A stretch of DNA of 64,000 bases. Origin: Saccharospirillum sp. MSK14-1. Its GTDB lineage: Bacteria > Pseudomonadota > Gammaproteobacteria > Pseudomonadales > Natronospirillaceae. The translations under genes and the position numbers were made by a program. The stretch's first letter is position 1, and every line of letters begins with the position of its first letter. The notes under the pieces were generated by a model. The model did not search any database. It had not been told where the DNA came from and saw only the letters and a program-made list of their open reading frames with translations. Where the stretch lies: the NCBI RefSeq assembly GCF_003054965.1, contig NZ_MIES01000038.1, forward strand, positions 1-64,000. The letters are read 5' to 3'. Below, one piece after another: positions 1-9,869 of this stretch.

Positions 1-203
1 TGGCTGATCATCGTGGTTTCGGTGGAGCGGTTGGTCATGTCGGCAGCGACGCGCTGACGGAACTTCAGTTGGTTAAAGTCGGTCTCATTGGCGCGGTAGG
101 TCGATTCGGTCCAGGAACCGGAATCGGCGTAGTCGTAAAACATGCGCGGCACGCGGCGGCGGGCGAGTTGTTGGTAGTCGTGAATATCGCAGGGCTTGGC
201 CAT
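1..203 (-). CDS. lldD: FMN-dependent 2-hydroxyacid dehydrogenase (LldD-like), N-terminal part
   Basis: Only the first 67 codons lie in the window; the gene runs off the left edge. The ATG is at 203-201. The translated start (MAKPCDIHDYQQLARRRVPR, then MFYDYADSGSWTESTYRAN) follows the N-terminus of the L-lactate dehydrogenase/glycolate oxidase family: a short helix, the aromatic-Asp-Tyr segment before FMN binding, and the RQRV-A-DM block. The family oxidises 2-hydroxyacids to 2-oxoacids with FMN, usually passing electrons to the quinone pool in LldD. Substrate cannot be decided from this piece. It diverges from modA across 139 nt. Confidence 0.8.
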   Translation of the reverse strand, partial: MAKPCDIHDYQQLARRRVPRMFYDYADSGSWTESTYRANETDFNQLKFRQRVAADMTNRSTETTMIS

Positions 204-342
204 CGGATGTCTCGTCGTAAAAACAGTCGACGAACTCTAGTGGTGTGGCTAGCTGCCTGTCCATAGGCCTTTGTGCCTACCTTGCCTGTCTATTGATGAT
301 CGTCAATGATGGCGGCCCTATTACTGCGAATTCGATGTTGCC

Positions 343-1101
343 ATGTCACTGTATCGCTTTATTGTTTTACTGCCGTTGTTGTTCGCCCAACCGCTTTGGG
401 CCGCGACGGTGACCGCCGCTGTCGCCGCCAACTTCACCCGACCGATGCAGGCATTGGCCGATCGGTTTGAAGCCGAAACCGGTCATCAGTTGCGGCTTTC
501 CTTCGGCTCATCCGGCCAGCTGTTTGCGCAGATTCAAAACGGCGCGCCCTTCGATGTGTTTCTCTCCGCCGATCAGGCCAAACCCGAGGCGTTGATCGAC
601 GCGGGCGATGCGCTCGCCGATTCACGGTTCACCTATGCCGTTGGTGCACTGGCGTTATGGTCGGCAACGCCAAATCGTATCCAAGACGGCGAAGCGCTGT
701 TGCGCCGTGGCGATTTTAATCGTCTGGCCATCGCCAATCCGCGACTGGCCCCATATGGCGCTGCGGCGATGGATGTCTTGGGTCGATTGGGTTTGAACGA
801 GCCGTTAGCCGATCACATCGTTCAGGGCCAGAACATCGCTCAGACGCATCAGTTTGTCGCCACCGGCAATGCCGATCTGGGTTTGGTGGCGCTGTCGCAG
901 ATCATCGAGGCTGGTCAAATCGCGAGCGGTTCCGCCTGGATCATTCCATCTGACTATTACCACCCTATCCGCCAGGATGCCGTCTTGCTCAGTCGAGCCC
1001 AAGACAATACCGCCGCCTTGGCGTTGCTGGCATTTCTGCGCAGCGACACCAGCCAGGCGCTGATTGAAACCTACGGCTATCACATTGAGGTGCCACAGTG
1101 A
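343..1101 (+). CDS. modA: Molybdate ABC transporter, periplasmic binding protein ModA
   Basis: 252 residues. Residues 1-20 form a clean signal peptide ([12 protein letters not shown] before cleavage). The mature protein begins with [20 protein letters not shown] and carries the [25 protein letters not shown] block, which in ModA proteins supplies the Ser residues that hold the tetrahedral oxyanion. Length is normal for the family. Its stop overlaps the start of modB by 4 nt, and modC follows, so the three form one operon. The start has no strong ribosome binding site (GATGTTGCC before ATG). Tungstate binding cannot be excluded from sequence. No ModE site was recognised upstream. Confidence 0.93.
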   Translation: MSLYRFIVLLPLLFAQPLWAATVTAAVAANFTRPMQALADRFEAETGHQLRLSFGSSGQLFAQIQNGAPFDVFLSADQAKPEALIDAGDALADSRFTYAVGALALWSATPNRIQDGEALLRRGDFNRLAIANPRLAPYGAAAMDVLGRLGLNEPLADHIVQGQNIAQTHQFVATGNADLGLVALSQIIEAGQIASGSAWIIPSDYYHPIRQDAVLLSRAQDNTAALALLAFLRSDTSQALIETYGYHIEVPQ

Positions 1102-1790
1102 CGCTCAGCCCGGCCGACTGGAACGCCCTCTGGCTGACGCTACGTCTGGCCAGCGTCTCAACCCTGGTGCTGCTGGTTTTAGGCACACCGCTGGCCTGGT
1201 GGCTGGCGCGCACGCGCCATTGGTTGAAAGGCCCGGTCGCAGCGCTGGTCGCCTTGCCGCTGGTATTGCCACCGTCGGTGCTGGGCTTTTATTTGTTGAT
1301 TTCGCTCGGCCCGAACGGCCCCATTGGTCAGCTGACACAAGGTTTGGGCATCGGGTTACTGCCCTTCACTTTTGCCGGTCTGGTGGTTGGCTCGGTGCTC
1401 TATTCGCTGCCCTTTGTGGTGCAACCGATTCAGAACGCTTTTCAGGCCGTCGGCGATCGGCCACTGGACGCTGCCGCCACCTTGCGCGCCGGCCCCTGGG
1501 ATCGCTTCTGGACAGTCGCGGTACCCCTGGCCAAACCCGGTTTTATCAGCGCCACCGTGCTCGGTTTTGCGCACACCGTTGGCGAGTTCGGCGTGGTGTT
1601 GATGATCGGCGGTAACATTCCGGATGAAACCCGTGTCGCCTCAGTACAGATTTACGACCACGTTGAAGCCCTGGCATACGATCAGGCGCATGCGTTGGCG
1701 GCGGTGCTGGTGGTGTTTTCCTTCGCTGCGCTGGCGACTCTCTATACGCTGCAGCGCCGCAACACGCACCTGAACTGGGGGCGCTCATGA
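1098..1790 (+). CDS. modB: Molybdate ABC transporter permease ModB
   Basis: 230 residues, about five hydrophobic membrane segments. The EAA loop that contacts the ATPase is visible around residues 128-150 ([20 protein letters not shown] and following residues). GTG start overlapping the modA stop (GTGA) implies translational coupling. The stop overlaps the modC ATG. Length and motif order match ModB of the inner-membrane ModB2C2 complex. Confidence 0.93.
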   Translation: MTLSPADWNALWLTLRLASVSTLVLLVLGTPLAWWLARTRHWLKGPVAALVALPLVLPPSVLGFYLLISLGPNGPIGQLTQGLGIGLLPFTFAGLVVGSVLYSLPFVVQPIQNAFQAVGDRPLDAAATLRAGPWDRFWTVAVPLAKPGFISATVLGFAHTVGEFGVVLMIGGNIPDETRVASVQIYDHVEALAYDQAHALAAVLVVFSFAALATLYTLQRRNTHLNWGRS

Positions 1791-2860
1791 GCGACGCCTT
1801 GCAACTGCGTTTTCAGCATCGTTATCCAGGTTTTGAACTGGACGTAGACCTGAGCCTGCCCGGCAAAGGTATCACCGCCATTTTTGGCCCGTCCGGCTGT
1901 GGTAAGACCACGTTGTTGCAGTGCATCGCGGGTTTGGAGCGCGCCCAGCTTGGCCAATTAACCGTCGCCGATCAGCGCTGGCAGGACGACAACCAGTTCC
2001 TGCCCACCCATCGCCGTCCACTCGGCTATGTGTTTCAGGAATCGAGTTTGTTCGAGCATCTGAACGTCGCCGGCAACCTCGACTACGCCGCCAAGCGCGC
2101 CGACGCTGGCAAGGCTGCATTATCGCGTTCCGCGATCATCGAATTACTGGGTTTGGATACCTTGCTGCGCCGCCGGACCTTTGAGCTGTCTGGCGGTGAA
2201 CGCCAGCGGGTTGCTATCGCGCGCGCCTTGCTGGTCAATCCCAGCCTGTTGCTCATGGACGAACCTTTGGCCTCGCTCGACAACCCGCGACGCGCGGAGA
2301 TTCTGCCCTATCTGGAAACCCTGCACGACGAGTTGGCTTGCCCGATTCTCTACGTCAGCCACGCCGCTGACGAAGTCGCCCGTTTGGCTGATCATCTGGT
2401 GGTCATGGACGCTGGCCGGGTTCATAGCAGTGGCCCGCTGACCGAGTTGCTCAGCCGCGCCGACGATCCACTTCGCCTCGGTGATCAAAGCGGCGTGGTG
2501 GTGGAAACCCGCCTCGCTGAACGTTCCGACGACTGGGGTTTGATGCGTCTGGAAAACGGCGCGCTCAGTCTCTGGGTCGGCGACAACGGCAAAGCGCTGG
2601 ATGATCGGATTCGAGTCCGCATACTGGCGCGCGATGTCAGCCTCAGCCTCAGCGAAGCCACCGACTCGAGCATTCTTAACCGCCTGCCGGCGCGCATCAT
2701 TCAACTCGCCGACAGCGGCAACGCCAGCGTGACCGTGCAACTGGACATCGGCCATCAGACCTTACTGGCCCGCCTGACCCGCCGTTCCGTTGCCGAACTC
2801 AGCCTGCAACCCGGCCAGACGGTCTGGGCACAAATTAAGTCGACCGCCCTGCTGCGCTGA
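1787..2860 (+). CDS. modC: Molybdate ABC transporter ATP-binding protein ModC
   Basis: 357 residues. Walker [10 protein letters not shown] at residues 34-42, ABC signature LSGGERQR near 134, Walker B LLLMDEP with the D-loop ASLD following. The last ~70 residues form a TOBE/MOP-like domain (KSTALLR at the end), the oxyanion-sensing regulatory domain found in ModC. Overlaps modB by 4 nt. Last gene of the mod operon; 279 nt without a gene follow. Confidence 0.93.
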   Translation: MSDALQLRFQHRYPGFELDVDLSLPGKGITAIFGPSGCGKTTLLQCIAGLERAQLGQLTVADQRWQDDNQFLPTHRRPLGYVFQESSLFEHLNVAGNLDYAAKRADAGKAALSRSAIIELLGLDTLLRRRTFELSGGERQRVAIARALLVNPSLLLMDEPLASLDNPRRAEILPYLETLHDELACPILYVSHAADEVARLADHLVVMDAGRVHSSGPLTELLSRADDPLRLGDQSGVVVETRLAERSDDWGLMRLENGALSLWVGDNGKALDDRIRVRILARDVSLSLSEATDSSILNRLPARIIQLADSGNASVTVQLDIGHQTLLARLTRRSVAELSLQPGQTVWAQIKSTALLR

Positions 2861-3139
2861 CCGCGTGTTTCTTTGCAGACATCGGTTGCGCATAAAATCT
2901 TATTATAATACATTTAATTTCAATCGAGCCTGACGGCCCGGTGCAGCGCCCATCCCAACAACAAATACAGCAGGGGATGCGCCGTTCCCGGATTTGATCT
3001 GTGGTACCGATCAAACCGCGCTGCAAAGCACACAATCCCGAAAAAAGCGCCATCGCTCGGTCCGCCGACGAGGCCAACCAACAACAATATTGCTGGCGGC
3101 AGTGGTTCACAGCGCTGTAACGCCTAGGGAGAACAACTC
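2861..3139 (+). promoter_or_regulatory. Leader/promoter region of the ChvE-type transporter operon
   Basis: 279 nt with no credible ORF. It holds an AT-rich patch containing the 10-bp palindrome TATTATAATA (2901-2910), which also contains a TATAAT hexamer at 2904-2909 but no good -35 at standard spacing. Further down is an inverted repeat TTTGATC/GATCAAA (2993-2999 and 3009-3015). The binding-protein start at 3140 has a clear ribosome site (AGGGAGAAC, about 3127). The AT-rich patch resembles sites upstream of 7102 and around the GntR gene; see findings. Promoter assignment is inference. Confidence 0.4.
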
Positions 3140-4210
3140 ATGACTGTCTTTAAGACCGCAGCCCGGCTGTGCGCTCTGTCGCTCGCCACTACCCTGACCG
3201 CAACCCTGGCCACTCAGGCCGCCGCTGAAACCGTCGGCATCGCCATGCCCACCAAGTCGTCCGCGCGTTGGATTTCCGACGGCGAAAGCATGGTGCGCCA
3301 GTTCGAAGAAGCCGGTTACGACACCGACCTGCAATACGCCGAAGACGATATTCCGACGCAACTGTCGCAAATTGAAAACATGATCGTTAAAGGCGTTGAT
3401 GTTTTGGTCATCGCGTCCATCGATGGCACAACGTTGTCGTCCGCCCTGCAACAAGCGTCCGACCTGGGTATCGAAGTAATCGCTTACGATCGCCTGATTC
3501 GCGGCTCGGAAAATGTCGACTACTACGCCACCTTCGACAACTTCCAGGTCGGTGTACTGCAAGCACAATACATCGTCGATGCGCTGGAACTGGCTGACGG
3601 AGATGGCCCGTACAACATCGAACTGTTCGGCGGTTCGCCCGATGACAACAACGCTTACTTCTTTTACAACGGCGCCATGTCGGTGCTGCAACCTTACATC
3701 GACAACGGTCAGTTAGTGGTCCGCTCCGGCCAGACCGGCATGGATACTGTGTCCACCCTGCGCTGGGACGGTTCGGTCGCTCAGGCGCGTATGGATAACC
3801 TGCTGTCGGCTTACTATTCCGATGCGCGCGTCGATGCGGTGCTGTCGCCTTACGATGGTTTGTCCATCGGCATTATTTCCTCACTGAAGGGCGTCGGTTA
3901 TGGCAGCGGCGATCTGCCGATGCCGGTGATCACCGGTCAGGACGCCGAAGTGCCGTCGGTGAAATCCATCCTCGCCGGCGAGCAAACCATGACGGTCTTT
4001 AAAGACACCCGCGAACTGGCACGCGTCACCGTCGGTATGGTCGATGCGCTGTTCCGTGGTACCGAACCGGAAATCAACGACACCTCTACCTACGACAACG
4101 GCGTCAAAGTCGTGCCGTCCTATTTGCTGGTACCCATCAGTGTCGATGAAGACAACTGGGAAGACGTACTGGTCGACAGCGGTTACTACAGCGAAGACGA
4201 GATTCGCTAA
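3140..4210 (+). CDS. chvE: Multiple-monosaccharide ABC transporter, periplasmic binding protein (ChvE type)
   Basis: 356 residues with signal peptide (residues 1-29, ending ATQAAAAE-like at AAAE). The mature start [20 protein letters not shown] and the segment [19 protein letters not shown] match the ChvE family closely. ChvE proteins bind galactose, arabinose, xylose and related aldoses; in Agrobacterium the same gene set chvE-gguA-gguB-gguC is found, and a GguC homologue lies at 12559 here. Followed by a terminator hairpin and then the ATPase and permease genes. Sugar specificity is not decided by sequence; the adjacent oxidative pentose genes favour L-arabinose or D-xylose. Confidence 0.9.
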   Translation: MTVFKTAARLCALSLATTLTATLATQAAAETVGIAMPTKSSARWISDGESMVRQFEEAGYDTDLQYAEDDIPTQLSQIENMIVKGVDVLVIASIDGTTLSSALQQASDLGIEVIAYDRLIRGSENVDYYATFDNFQVGVLQAQYIVDALELADGDGPYNIELFGGSPDDNNAYFFYNGAMSVLQPYIDNGQLVVRSGQTGMDTVSTLRWDGSVAQARMDNLLSAYYSDARVDAVLSPYDGLSIGIISSLKGVGYGSGDLPMPVITGQDAEVPSVKSILAGEQTMTVFKDTRELARVTVGMVDALFRGTEPEINDTSTYDNGVKVVPSYLLVPISVDEDNWEDVLVDSGYYSEDEIR

Positions 4211-4218
4211 GGCCCTTC

Positions 4219-4249
4219 GCCGACTGGTTCTGCCGGTCGGCCTTTTTTA
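4219..4249 (+). terminator. Intra-operon terminator/attenuator after the binding protein
   Basis: Stem GCCGACTGG (4219-4227) with CCGGTCGGC (4233-4241), one T-G wobble, loop TTCTG, followed by a T run (4243-4248). Placed between binding-protein and ATPase genes, it would give excess binding protein over the membrane complex, a common arrangement in sugar ABC operons. Confidence 0.75.
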
Positions 4250-4266
4250 TTGAGCGAGGGTGCGCA

Positions 4267-5796
4267 GTGAACACCATTTTAGAAATGCGCGGCATCACCA
4301 AAACGTTCCCGGGTGTCAAAGCGCTCGACAACGTCAACCTGGCGATCCGCGACGGCGAAATTCACGCTCTGGTGGGCGAGAACGGCGCTGGCAAATCAAC
4401 GTTAATGAAAGTCCTCAGCGGCGTGCATCCGCACGGCAGCTACGACGGCGATATTCTGTTCGACGGTGAAATACGATCGTTCAAATCCATCGCCGACAGC
4501 GAACGCCTGGGCATCATCATCATTCATCAGGAACTGGCGCTGGTGCCATTATTGTCGATTGCCGAGAACATTTATCTGGGCAACGAACAGGCGCAGAAAG
4601 GCGTGATCGACTGGCCCCGCAGTTACGCCCAGACCGAAAAACTGCTTGCCAAGGTGGGGCTCAGTGAAGCACCGGGCACGCCGGTCGGCGAACTGGGTGT
4701 CGGCAAACAACAGTTGGTGGAAATCGCCAAGGCGTTGTCGAAAAACGTGCGCCTGCTGATCCTGGACGAACCCACCGCCAGTCTCAACGAAGCCGAAAGC
4801 GCAGCCTTACTGGAACTGCTGAAAGAGTTCCGCGCCCAGGGCATTACCTCGATTCTGATTTCGCACAAACTGAACGAAGTGAAACAGGTAGCCGACACCG
4901 TCACCGTGTTGCGCGATGGCGCCACCGTCAGCCGACTCGATTGTTCCACTGAAACCATCAGCGAAGACCGCATCGTCGCCGACATGGTTGGGCGTTCATT
5001 GTCAGATCGTTTTCCACCGCGCACACCCAACATCGGCGACATTGTTTTTAAAGTGCGCGACTGGAATGTGTTCCACCCACAGCAATCCGATCGTCAGATT
5101 ATTCGCAACGTCAGCCTCGATGTGCGCGCCGGTGAAATCGTCGGCATTGCCGGCTTAATGGGCTCCGGTCGCACTGAACTGGCGATGAGTATTTTTGGTC
5201 GTTCCTACGGCCAGAAAATCAGCGGCGAGGTCACCCTGCACGACCAACCCATGGACGTGTCCAGCGTGCAGCGAGCCGTCGGTTCCGGCCTGGCTTACGC
5301 CACCGAAGACCGCAAAACCTACGGCCTGGTATTGGACGACACCATCAGCCGCAATGTGTCGATGGCCAACCTCGGCGCAGTCAGCCGGGCGGCCATTATG
5401 GACGACCACTATGAAGACAGCGTCGCCGAAGGTTACCGCCACAAGATCAACATCAAGACGCCGCACGTCCAACAAAAGGCCGTGAATTTATCCGGCGGTA
5501 ATCAGCAGAAAGTGGTGCTGTCGAAATGGCTGTTTACCGACCCTGAAGTGCTCATCCTTGATGAACCGACGCGAGGCATCGACGTGGGCGCCAAGTACGA
5601 AATTTACAGCCTGATCAACGAACTGGCGGCACAGCACAAAGCCATCATCGTCATCTCTTCAGAAATGCCCGAACTGCTCGGCATCAGCGATCGCATCTAC
5701 GTGATGAACGAAGGCGAGCTGATCGGCGAGCTGCCACGCGAGCAGGCATCGCAAGAAACCATTATGACGATGATCATTCAATCCGGGAGACACTGA
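4267..5796 (+). CDS. gguA: Multiple-monosaccharide ABC transporter ATPase, two nucleotide-binding domains (GguA/MmsA type)
   Basis: 509 residues from a GTG start preceded by GCGAGGG. Two ABC domains: first Walker [10 protein letters not shown] at 38-46, signature in the variant form [15 protein letters not shown], Walker [12 protein letters not shown]; second domain from about residue 275 with GLMGSGRTE in place of a canonical P-loop, and signature [16 protein letters not shown]. The altered second P-loop is normal in the RbsA/XylG/MglA class, where the C-terminal domain is catalytically weaker. Energises the permease encoded next. Confidence 0.92.
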   Translation: MNTILEMRGITKTFPGVKALDNVNLAIRDGEIHALVGENGAGKSTLMKVLSGVHPHGSYDGDILFDGEIRSFKSIADSERLGIIIIHQELALVPLLSIAENIYLGNEQAQKGVIDWPRSYAQTEKLLAKVGLSEAPGTPVGELGVGKQQLVEIAKALSKNVRLLILDEPTASLNEAESAALLELLKEFRAQGITSILISHKLNEVKQVADTVTVLRDGATVSRLDCSTETISEDRIVADMVGRSLSDRFPPRTPNIGDIVFKVRDWNVFHPQQSDRQIIRNVSLDVRAGEIVGIAGLMGSGRTELAMSIFGRSYGQKISGEVTLHDQPMDVSSVQRAVGSGLAYATEDRKTYGLVLDDTISRNVSMANLGAVSRAAIMDDHYEDSVAEGYRHKINIKTPHVQQKAVNLSGGNQQKVVLSKWLFTDPEVLILDEPTRGIDVGAKYEIYSLINELAAQHKAIIVISSEMPELLGISDRIYVMNEGELIGELPREQASQETIMTMIIQSGRH

Positions 5797-5798
5797 AG

Positions 5799-7001
5799 AT
5801 GTCGACACAAGCATCCGTGGACCAACCCAAAGCGACGCAACCGTCGCTCGGTGGTTTCTTTAAATCGCATCTGCGCGAGTACGGCATTCTGATCGCCCTG
5901 GTGGTGATCATGGCGCTGTTCCAGTTTTTAACCGACGGCATATTGTTGAAGCCGTTAAACCTGACCAATCTGTTTTTGCAGAACTCCTACATCATCATCA
6001 TGGCGCTGGGTATGTTGATGGTGATCGTCTGCGGGCATATCGATCTGTCGGTCGGGTCGGTGCTCGGTTTTATCGGCGCATTGGCGGCGGTGATGATGGT
6101 GCAGTGGGGCTGGCCGGCGCCGGTGACCTTTGTCGCCTGTCTCGTCGTCGGCACGCTGATCGGCATGGCCCAGGGTTACTGGATTGCCTATTACCGCATC
6201 CCGGCCTTCATCGTCACACTCGCTGGCATGCTGGTGTTTAAAGGCCTGACGCTGTGGTTACTCGGTGGTCAATCGGTGGGTCCGTTTCCGGAAACGTTCC
6301 AGAAACTGAGCACCGGTTTCCTGCCCAATCTTTTGCCGGGCGAAGGCTTCCATCTGACCTCCATGTTGCTTGGCATCGCGGTCGCCGCGCTGCTGCTCTA
6401 CTTCAACATTCGAGCCCGCGCCAAGCAGGCACAGTACGGCGCCGCGCGTGAGCCATTGCAATTTTTCTGGCTGCGTAATGGGTTAATTGCCGCGGCGGTG
6501 ATCTACATCACCTATCTGCTGTCGACCTATAAAGGCCCGCCCAATGTGCTGATCCTGATGGCATTGCTGATTTCCATCTACACCTTCGTCACTCAGCGCA
6601 CCACCTTCGGCCGCCGCATCTACGCCATCGGTGGTAACGAAAAAGCCGCCATGCTGTCGGGCATCAACACCAAACGTTTGACCTTCTTAACCTTCGCCAA
6701 CATGGGCATGTTGGCGGCGCTGGCTGGCATGGTGTTCGCGGCTCGTCTGAACATGGCGACTCCCAAAGCGGGGCTCGCGTTCGAGCTGGATGTCATCGCC
6801 GCCGTCTTTATTGGCGGCGCCTCCATGCGCGGCGGCTCCGGCAAAATCATCGGTGCGGTGATCGGTGCGTTAATCATGGGCGTGATGAACAACGGCATGT
6901 CCATTCTCGGCGTCGGCATTGACTGGCAACAGGTGATTAAAGGCCTGGTGCTGCTCGCCGCGGTGATCTTCGACGTTTACAACAAGAACAAGAGCGGCTG
7001 A
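5799..7001 (+). CDS. gguB: Multiple-monosaccharide ABC transporter permease (GguB/MmsB type)
   Basis: 400 residues, about ten hydrophobic segments. Family hallmarks are present: [14 protein letters not shown] (about residues 71-84), YAIGGNEKAAMLSGIN and FIGGASMRGGSGKIIGAVIGAL near the C-terminus, all characteristic of the BPD_transp_2 (RbsC/XylH) permeases. Starts 2 nt after the ATPase stop. Ends the transporter operon; a short hairpin AAGCCGG/CCGGCTT (7025-7042) follows without a T tract. Confidence 0.92.
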   Translation: MSTQASVDQPKATQPSLGGFFKSHLREYGILIALVVIMALFQFLTDGILLKPLNLTNLFLQNSYIIIMALGMLMVIVCGHIDLSVGSVLGFIGALAAVMMVQWGWPAPVTFVACLVVGTLIGMAQGYWIAYYRIPAFIVTLAGMLVFKGLTLWLLGGQSVGPFPETFQKLSTGFLPNLLPGEGFHLTSMLLGIAVAALLLYFNIRARAKQAQYGAAREPLQFFWLRNGLIAAAVIYITYLLSTYKGPPNVLILMALLISIYTFVTQRTTFGRRIYAIGGNEKAAMLSGINTKRLTFLTFANMGMLAALAGMVFAARLNMATPKAGLAFELDVIAAVFIGGASMRGGSGKIIGAVIGALIMGVMNNGMSILGVGIDWQQVIKGLVLLAAVIFDVYNKNKSG

Positions 7002-7040
7002 GCGGCCTTCCTTTTCAGCACAGCAAGCCGGGCGACCGGC

Positions 7041-7089
7041 TTGACAGTTGCTCTGATCGTTTCGACTATTTGTATTATTTTATTATTTA
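7041..7089 (+). promoter_or_regulatory. Candidate promoter and operator of the pentonate dehydratase gene
   Basis: A consensus -35 TTGACA (7041-7046) is followed after 17 nt by GACTAT (7064-7069) as a fair -10. Immediately downstream lies the AT-rich element TGTATTATTTTATTATTTA (7071-7089), where a repressor would block transcription. The related AT-rich patches at 2901, 13611 and 14503 make a GntR operator plausible. The ribosome site (TAGGGTAACGCC) precedes the ATG at 7102. Confidence 0.45.
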
Positions 7090-7101
7090 TAGGGTAACGC
7101 C

Positions 7102-8871
7102 ATGACGTCTAGTAACGGCAAGGGTAACGGCAATGGCAGCAAACCGAATTCGAGCACGCAGTTGCGCTCGCAACAATGGTTCGGTACGCGCGACAAAAAC
7201 GGTTTTATGTATCGCTCCTGGATGAAAAATCAGGGCATTCCCGATCATCATTTCGACGGCCGGCCGATCATTGGCATCTGCAACACCTGGTCGGAATTAA
7301 CACCGTGCAACGCTCACTTTCGGCAAATCGCCGAACGGGTAAAAAACGGCATTCGCGAAGCCGGCGGTGTGCCGGTGGAATTCCCGGTGTTTTCCAACGG
7401 CGAATCCAACCTGCGCCCCACCGCCATGCTGACACGCAACCTGGCGTCCATGGATGTCGAAGAAGCCATTCGCGGCAACCCCATCGACGGCGTGGTGCTG
7501 CTCACCGGTTGCGACAAAACCACGCCTGCCCTGCTGATGGGCGCCGCCAGTTGCGATGTGCCCTCCATTGTCGTCACCGGCGGGCCGATGCTGAACGGCC
7601 AGCACCATGGCGAGCCGGTCGGTTCCGGCACCTTGGTGTGGCGGCTGCACGAAGACTACAAAGCCGGCAAGATCGGCCTGCAGGATTTTCTCGCTGCCGA
7701 AGGCGGCATGTCGCGCTCAGCCGGCACCTGCAACACCATGGGCACGGCCTCGACCATGGCCTGCATGGCCGAGTCACTCGGTGTCAGCCTGCCGCACAAC
7801 GCGGCCATTCCGGCGGTCGACTCACGCCGTTATGTGCTGGCGCATCTGTCCGGCATGCGCGCGGTGGAAATGGTGCACGAAGATCTGAAACTCTCGAAAG
7901 TGCTGACCCGCGATGCGTTCTTGAACGCTATCCGCACCAACGCCGCCATCGGTGGGTCCACCAATGCGGTGATCCACCTCAAGGCCATTGCCGGCCGCGT
8001 CGGGGTCGAGCTGGAACTGGACGACTGGAATCAGGGCCGCGAAGTACCCACCTTGGTGAACCTGCAGCCATCCGGCCAATACCTGATGGAAGAGTTTTAT
8101 TACGCCGGTGGTTTGCCGGCGGTGTTGCGTCGTTTGAATGAAGCCAAACTGATCAAAGGCGATTGCCTGACCGTCAATGGCCAGTCTCTGGCTGACAACG
8201 TTAAAGACGCGCCGTGCTACAACGACGAGGTGATTCGCCCACTCGACAATCCGTTAATCGCCAGCGGCGGCATCTGCATTTTGCGCGGCAATCTGGCACC
8301 ACGCGGCGCAGTGCTGAAACCCTCGGCGGCGAGTCCGGAGCTGATGAACCACCGCGGCCGCGCCGTGGTGTTCGAAAACTTCGACGACTACAAAGCCCGC
8401 ATTAACGACCCGGATCTCGACATCGACGCCAGCTGCGTCATGGTGCTGAAAAACTGCGGTCCCAAGGGCTACCCGGGCATGGCCGAAGTGGGCAACATGG
8501 GGCTGCCGCCGAAGCTGCTCAAAGCAGGCGTGACCGACATGGTGCGCATTTCCGATGCGCGCATGAGCGGCACAGCGTTTGGCACGGTGGTACTGCACGT
8601 TGCGCCCGAGGCGATGGAACTCGGCCCGCTGGCCGCGGTGCGCAATGGCGACATCATCCATCTGGATGCCGATGGCGGTGTGTTAAACCTCGACATCAGC
8701 GATGACGAACTCGAACAGCGCCTACAAGAACTGCGTGCCGACCATATCATCGCCCGCGACGGCGGCTACCTGGAACTCTATCGCGATCGGGTGCTGCAGG
8801 CCGACGAAGGCTGCGACTTCGACTTTCTGGTCGGCTGCCGCGGCGCCGCCGTGCCGGCCCATTCGCACTGA
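7102..8871 (+). CDS. araC: IlvD/Edd-family sugar-acid dehydratase, probably L-arabinonate/D-xylonate dehydratase
   Basis: 589 residues. The protein follows the pentonate-dehydratase branch of IlvD/Edd enzymes. Cys69 (in TPCN), Cys137 (in GCDKTTP) and Cys210 (in SAGTCNTMGTAST) have the spacing of the three [2Fe-2S] ligands of Rhizobium L-arabinonate dehydratase, whose sequence I recall as near-collinear (for example KNCGPKGYPGMAEVGNMGLP). It converts a pentonate to the 2-keto-3-deoxypentonate. The first ~20 residues are a low-complexity Gly/Asn/Ser/Lys tail without counterpart in the family. Whether L-arabinonate or D-xylonate is preferred cannot be read from sequence; both are accepted by characterised relatives. 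The symbol is by pathway analogy, not to be confused with the AraC regulator. Confidence 0.85.
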   Translation: MTSSNGKGNGNGSKPNSSTQLRSQQWFGTRDKNGFMYRSWMKNQGIPDHHFDGRPIIGICNTWSELTPCNAHFRQIAERVKNGIREAGGVPVEFPVFSNGESNLRPTAMLTRNLASMDVEEAIRGNPIDGVVLLTGCDKTTPALLMGAASCDVPSIVVTGGPMLNGQHHGEPVGSGTLVWRLHEDYKAGKIGLQDFLAAEGGMSRSAGTCNTMGTASTMACMAESLGVSLPHNAAIPAVDSRRYVLAHLSGMRAVEMVHEDLKLSKVLTRDAFLNAIRTNAAIGGSTNAVIHLKAIAGRVGVELELDDWNQGREVPTLVNLQPSGQYLMEEFYYAGGLPAVLRRLNEAKLIKGDCLTVNGQSLADNVKDAPCYNDEVIRPLDNPLIASGGICILRGNLAPRGAVLKPSAASPELMNHRGRAVVFENFDDYKARINDPDLDIDASCVMVLKNCGPKGYPGMAEVGNMGLPPKLLKAGVTDMVRISDARMSGTAFGTVVLHVAPEAMELGPLAAVRNGDIIHLDADGGVLNLDISDDELEQRLQELRADHIIARDGGYLELYRDRVLQADEGCDFDFLVGCRGAAVPAHSH

Positions 8872-8882
8872 CCGGAGGCAAG

Positions 8883-9653
8883 ATGCAACTGAGTAATCGT
8901 TACCCCAGCCTGGATGGCGCTGTCGTCTTTATTACCGGCGGCGGCTCCGGAATTGGTGCGGCGCTGGTCGAGGCCTTTGCCGACCAGAACGCCACCGTGG
9001 TGTTCGTCGATATTTTAAAAGACGAATCCGTTGCGCTGGCAAAAACACTGAATGATCGACTCGGCAGCGAGCGGGTTTATTTCCACCACTGCGATCTGAT
9101 CAACGTCGAACAACTGCAACAAATTATCCACAACACCGGCGAACGTTTCGGCCCGATCAAAGCGCTGATCAACAACGCCGCTCAGGATACCCGCCACGAT
9201 TTTCGCGAGGTCACACCCGAGTATTGGAACGAGCGCATCAACATCAATCTGCGTCCGCAGTTCTTTGCCGCCCAGGCCGTGTACGAACAAATGAAAAATG
9301 CCGGTGGCGGTTCCATCATTAATTTCGGTTCGATGAGCTGGCACGAATGCCAGGGCAACATGACCGGCTACACCACGTCCAAAGCGGCCGTGCTCGGCAT
9401 GACCCGAGGCCTCGCCCGCGACATGGGCCCGGACCGCATCCGTGTAAACACGCTGACGCCGGGCTGGGTAATGACTGAACGGCAACTGGCTAATTGGGTC
9501 AACGAAGACACCAAGGCGGAGATTCACAGCAGCCAGTGTTTGAAGGAAGAACTTTTTCCGGAACACATCTGTTCAATGGCGTTGTTTTTGGCATCGGACG
9601 ATAGCCGGATGTGTACGGCACAAGACTACATCGTCGATGGCGGATGGATCTAA
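8883..9653 (+). CDS. xylB: SDR-family aldose 1-dehydrogenase, D-xylose dehydrogenase (XylB) type
   Basis: 256 residues. Rossmann motif TGGGSGIG at 18-25, NNAA near 97-100, catalytic Ser150, Tyr163 and Lys167 (YTTSK). The start NRYPSLDGAVVFITGGGSGI and the end VLFLASDD-type block with WI at the C-terminus parallel Caulobacter NAD-dependent D-xylose dehydrogenase XylB. It would oxidise the pentose to its lactone, step one of the oxidative pathway. Begins 11 nt after the dehydratase with GGAGG as ribosome site. L-arabinose as substrate is an open alternative. Confidence 0.85.
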   Translation: MQLSNRYPSLDGAVVFITGGGSGIGAALVEAFADQNATVVFVDILKDESVALAKTLNDRLGSERVYFHHCDLINVEQLQQIIHNTGERFGPIKALINNAAQDTRHDFREVTPEYWNERININLRPQFFAAQAVYEQMKNAGGGSIINFGSMSWHECQGNMTGYTTSKAAVLGMTRGLARDMGPDRIRVNTLTPGWVMTERQLANWVNEDTKAEIHSSQCLKEELFPEHICSMALFLASDDSRMCTAQDYIVDGGWI

Positions 9654-9655
9654 TT

Positions 9656-9813
9656 GCGGGACAAAGGCGTTTTTCGATGCCCGTTCGCGTCGTCAAAGAG
9701 CCTGTCACTGCGTTGAGAAAACTTGAAATAGCGCTGCTATTCCTGCGCTTCCTCGCCTTGTGACAGACACTTTGACTTTGCTCCTTGGGCACCGAAAAAC
9801 ACCTTTGGCCCGC
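9656..9813. repeat. 158-nt imperfect palindrome
   Basis: The outer 27-nt arms (9656-9682 and 9787-9813) match in 24 of 27 positions as inverted repeats. Inside them GTCAAAGAGCCTGTCAC (9692-9708) pairs with GTGACAGACACTTTGAC (9759-9775) with two mismatches, and the centre has AATAGC/GCTATT (9727-9741). It fills most of the gap between the SDR and semialdehyde dehydrogenase genes. It contains no ORF. It may be a MITE-like or REP-type element, or a large RNA hairpin between two pathway genes; I cannot identify its family. Confidence 0.75.
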
Positions 9814-9869
9814 TGAAAAATCAAAGAACGACTGAGAGAAATCGAATAGACAAACACGGAGACAGCCTT

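Noticed and set aside
2144..2755. 203-codon minus-strand frame inside modC
   Set aside because: Shadow of modC in a GC-rich genome; no start signal or motif.
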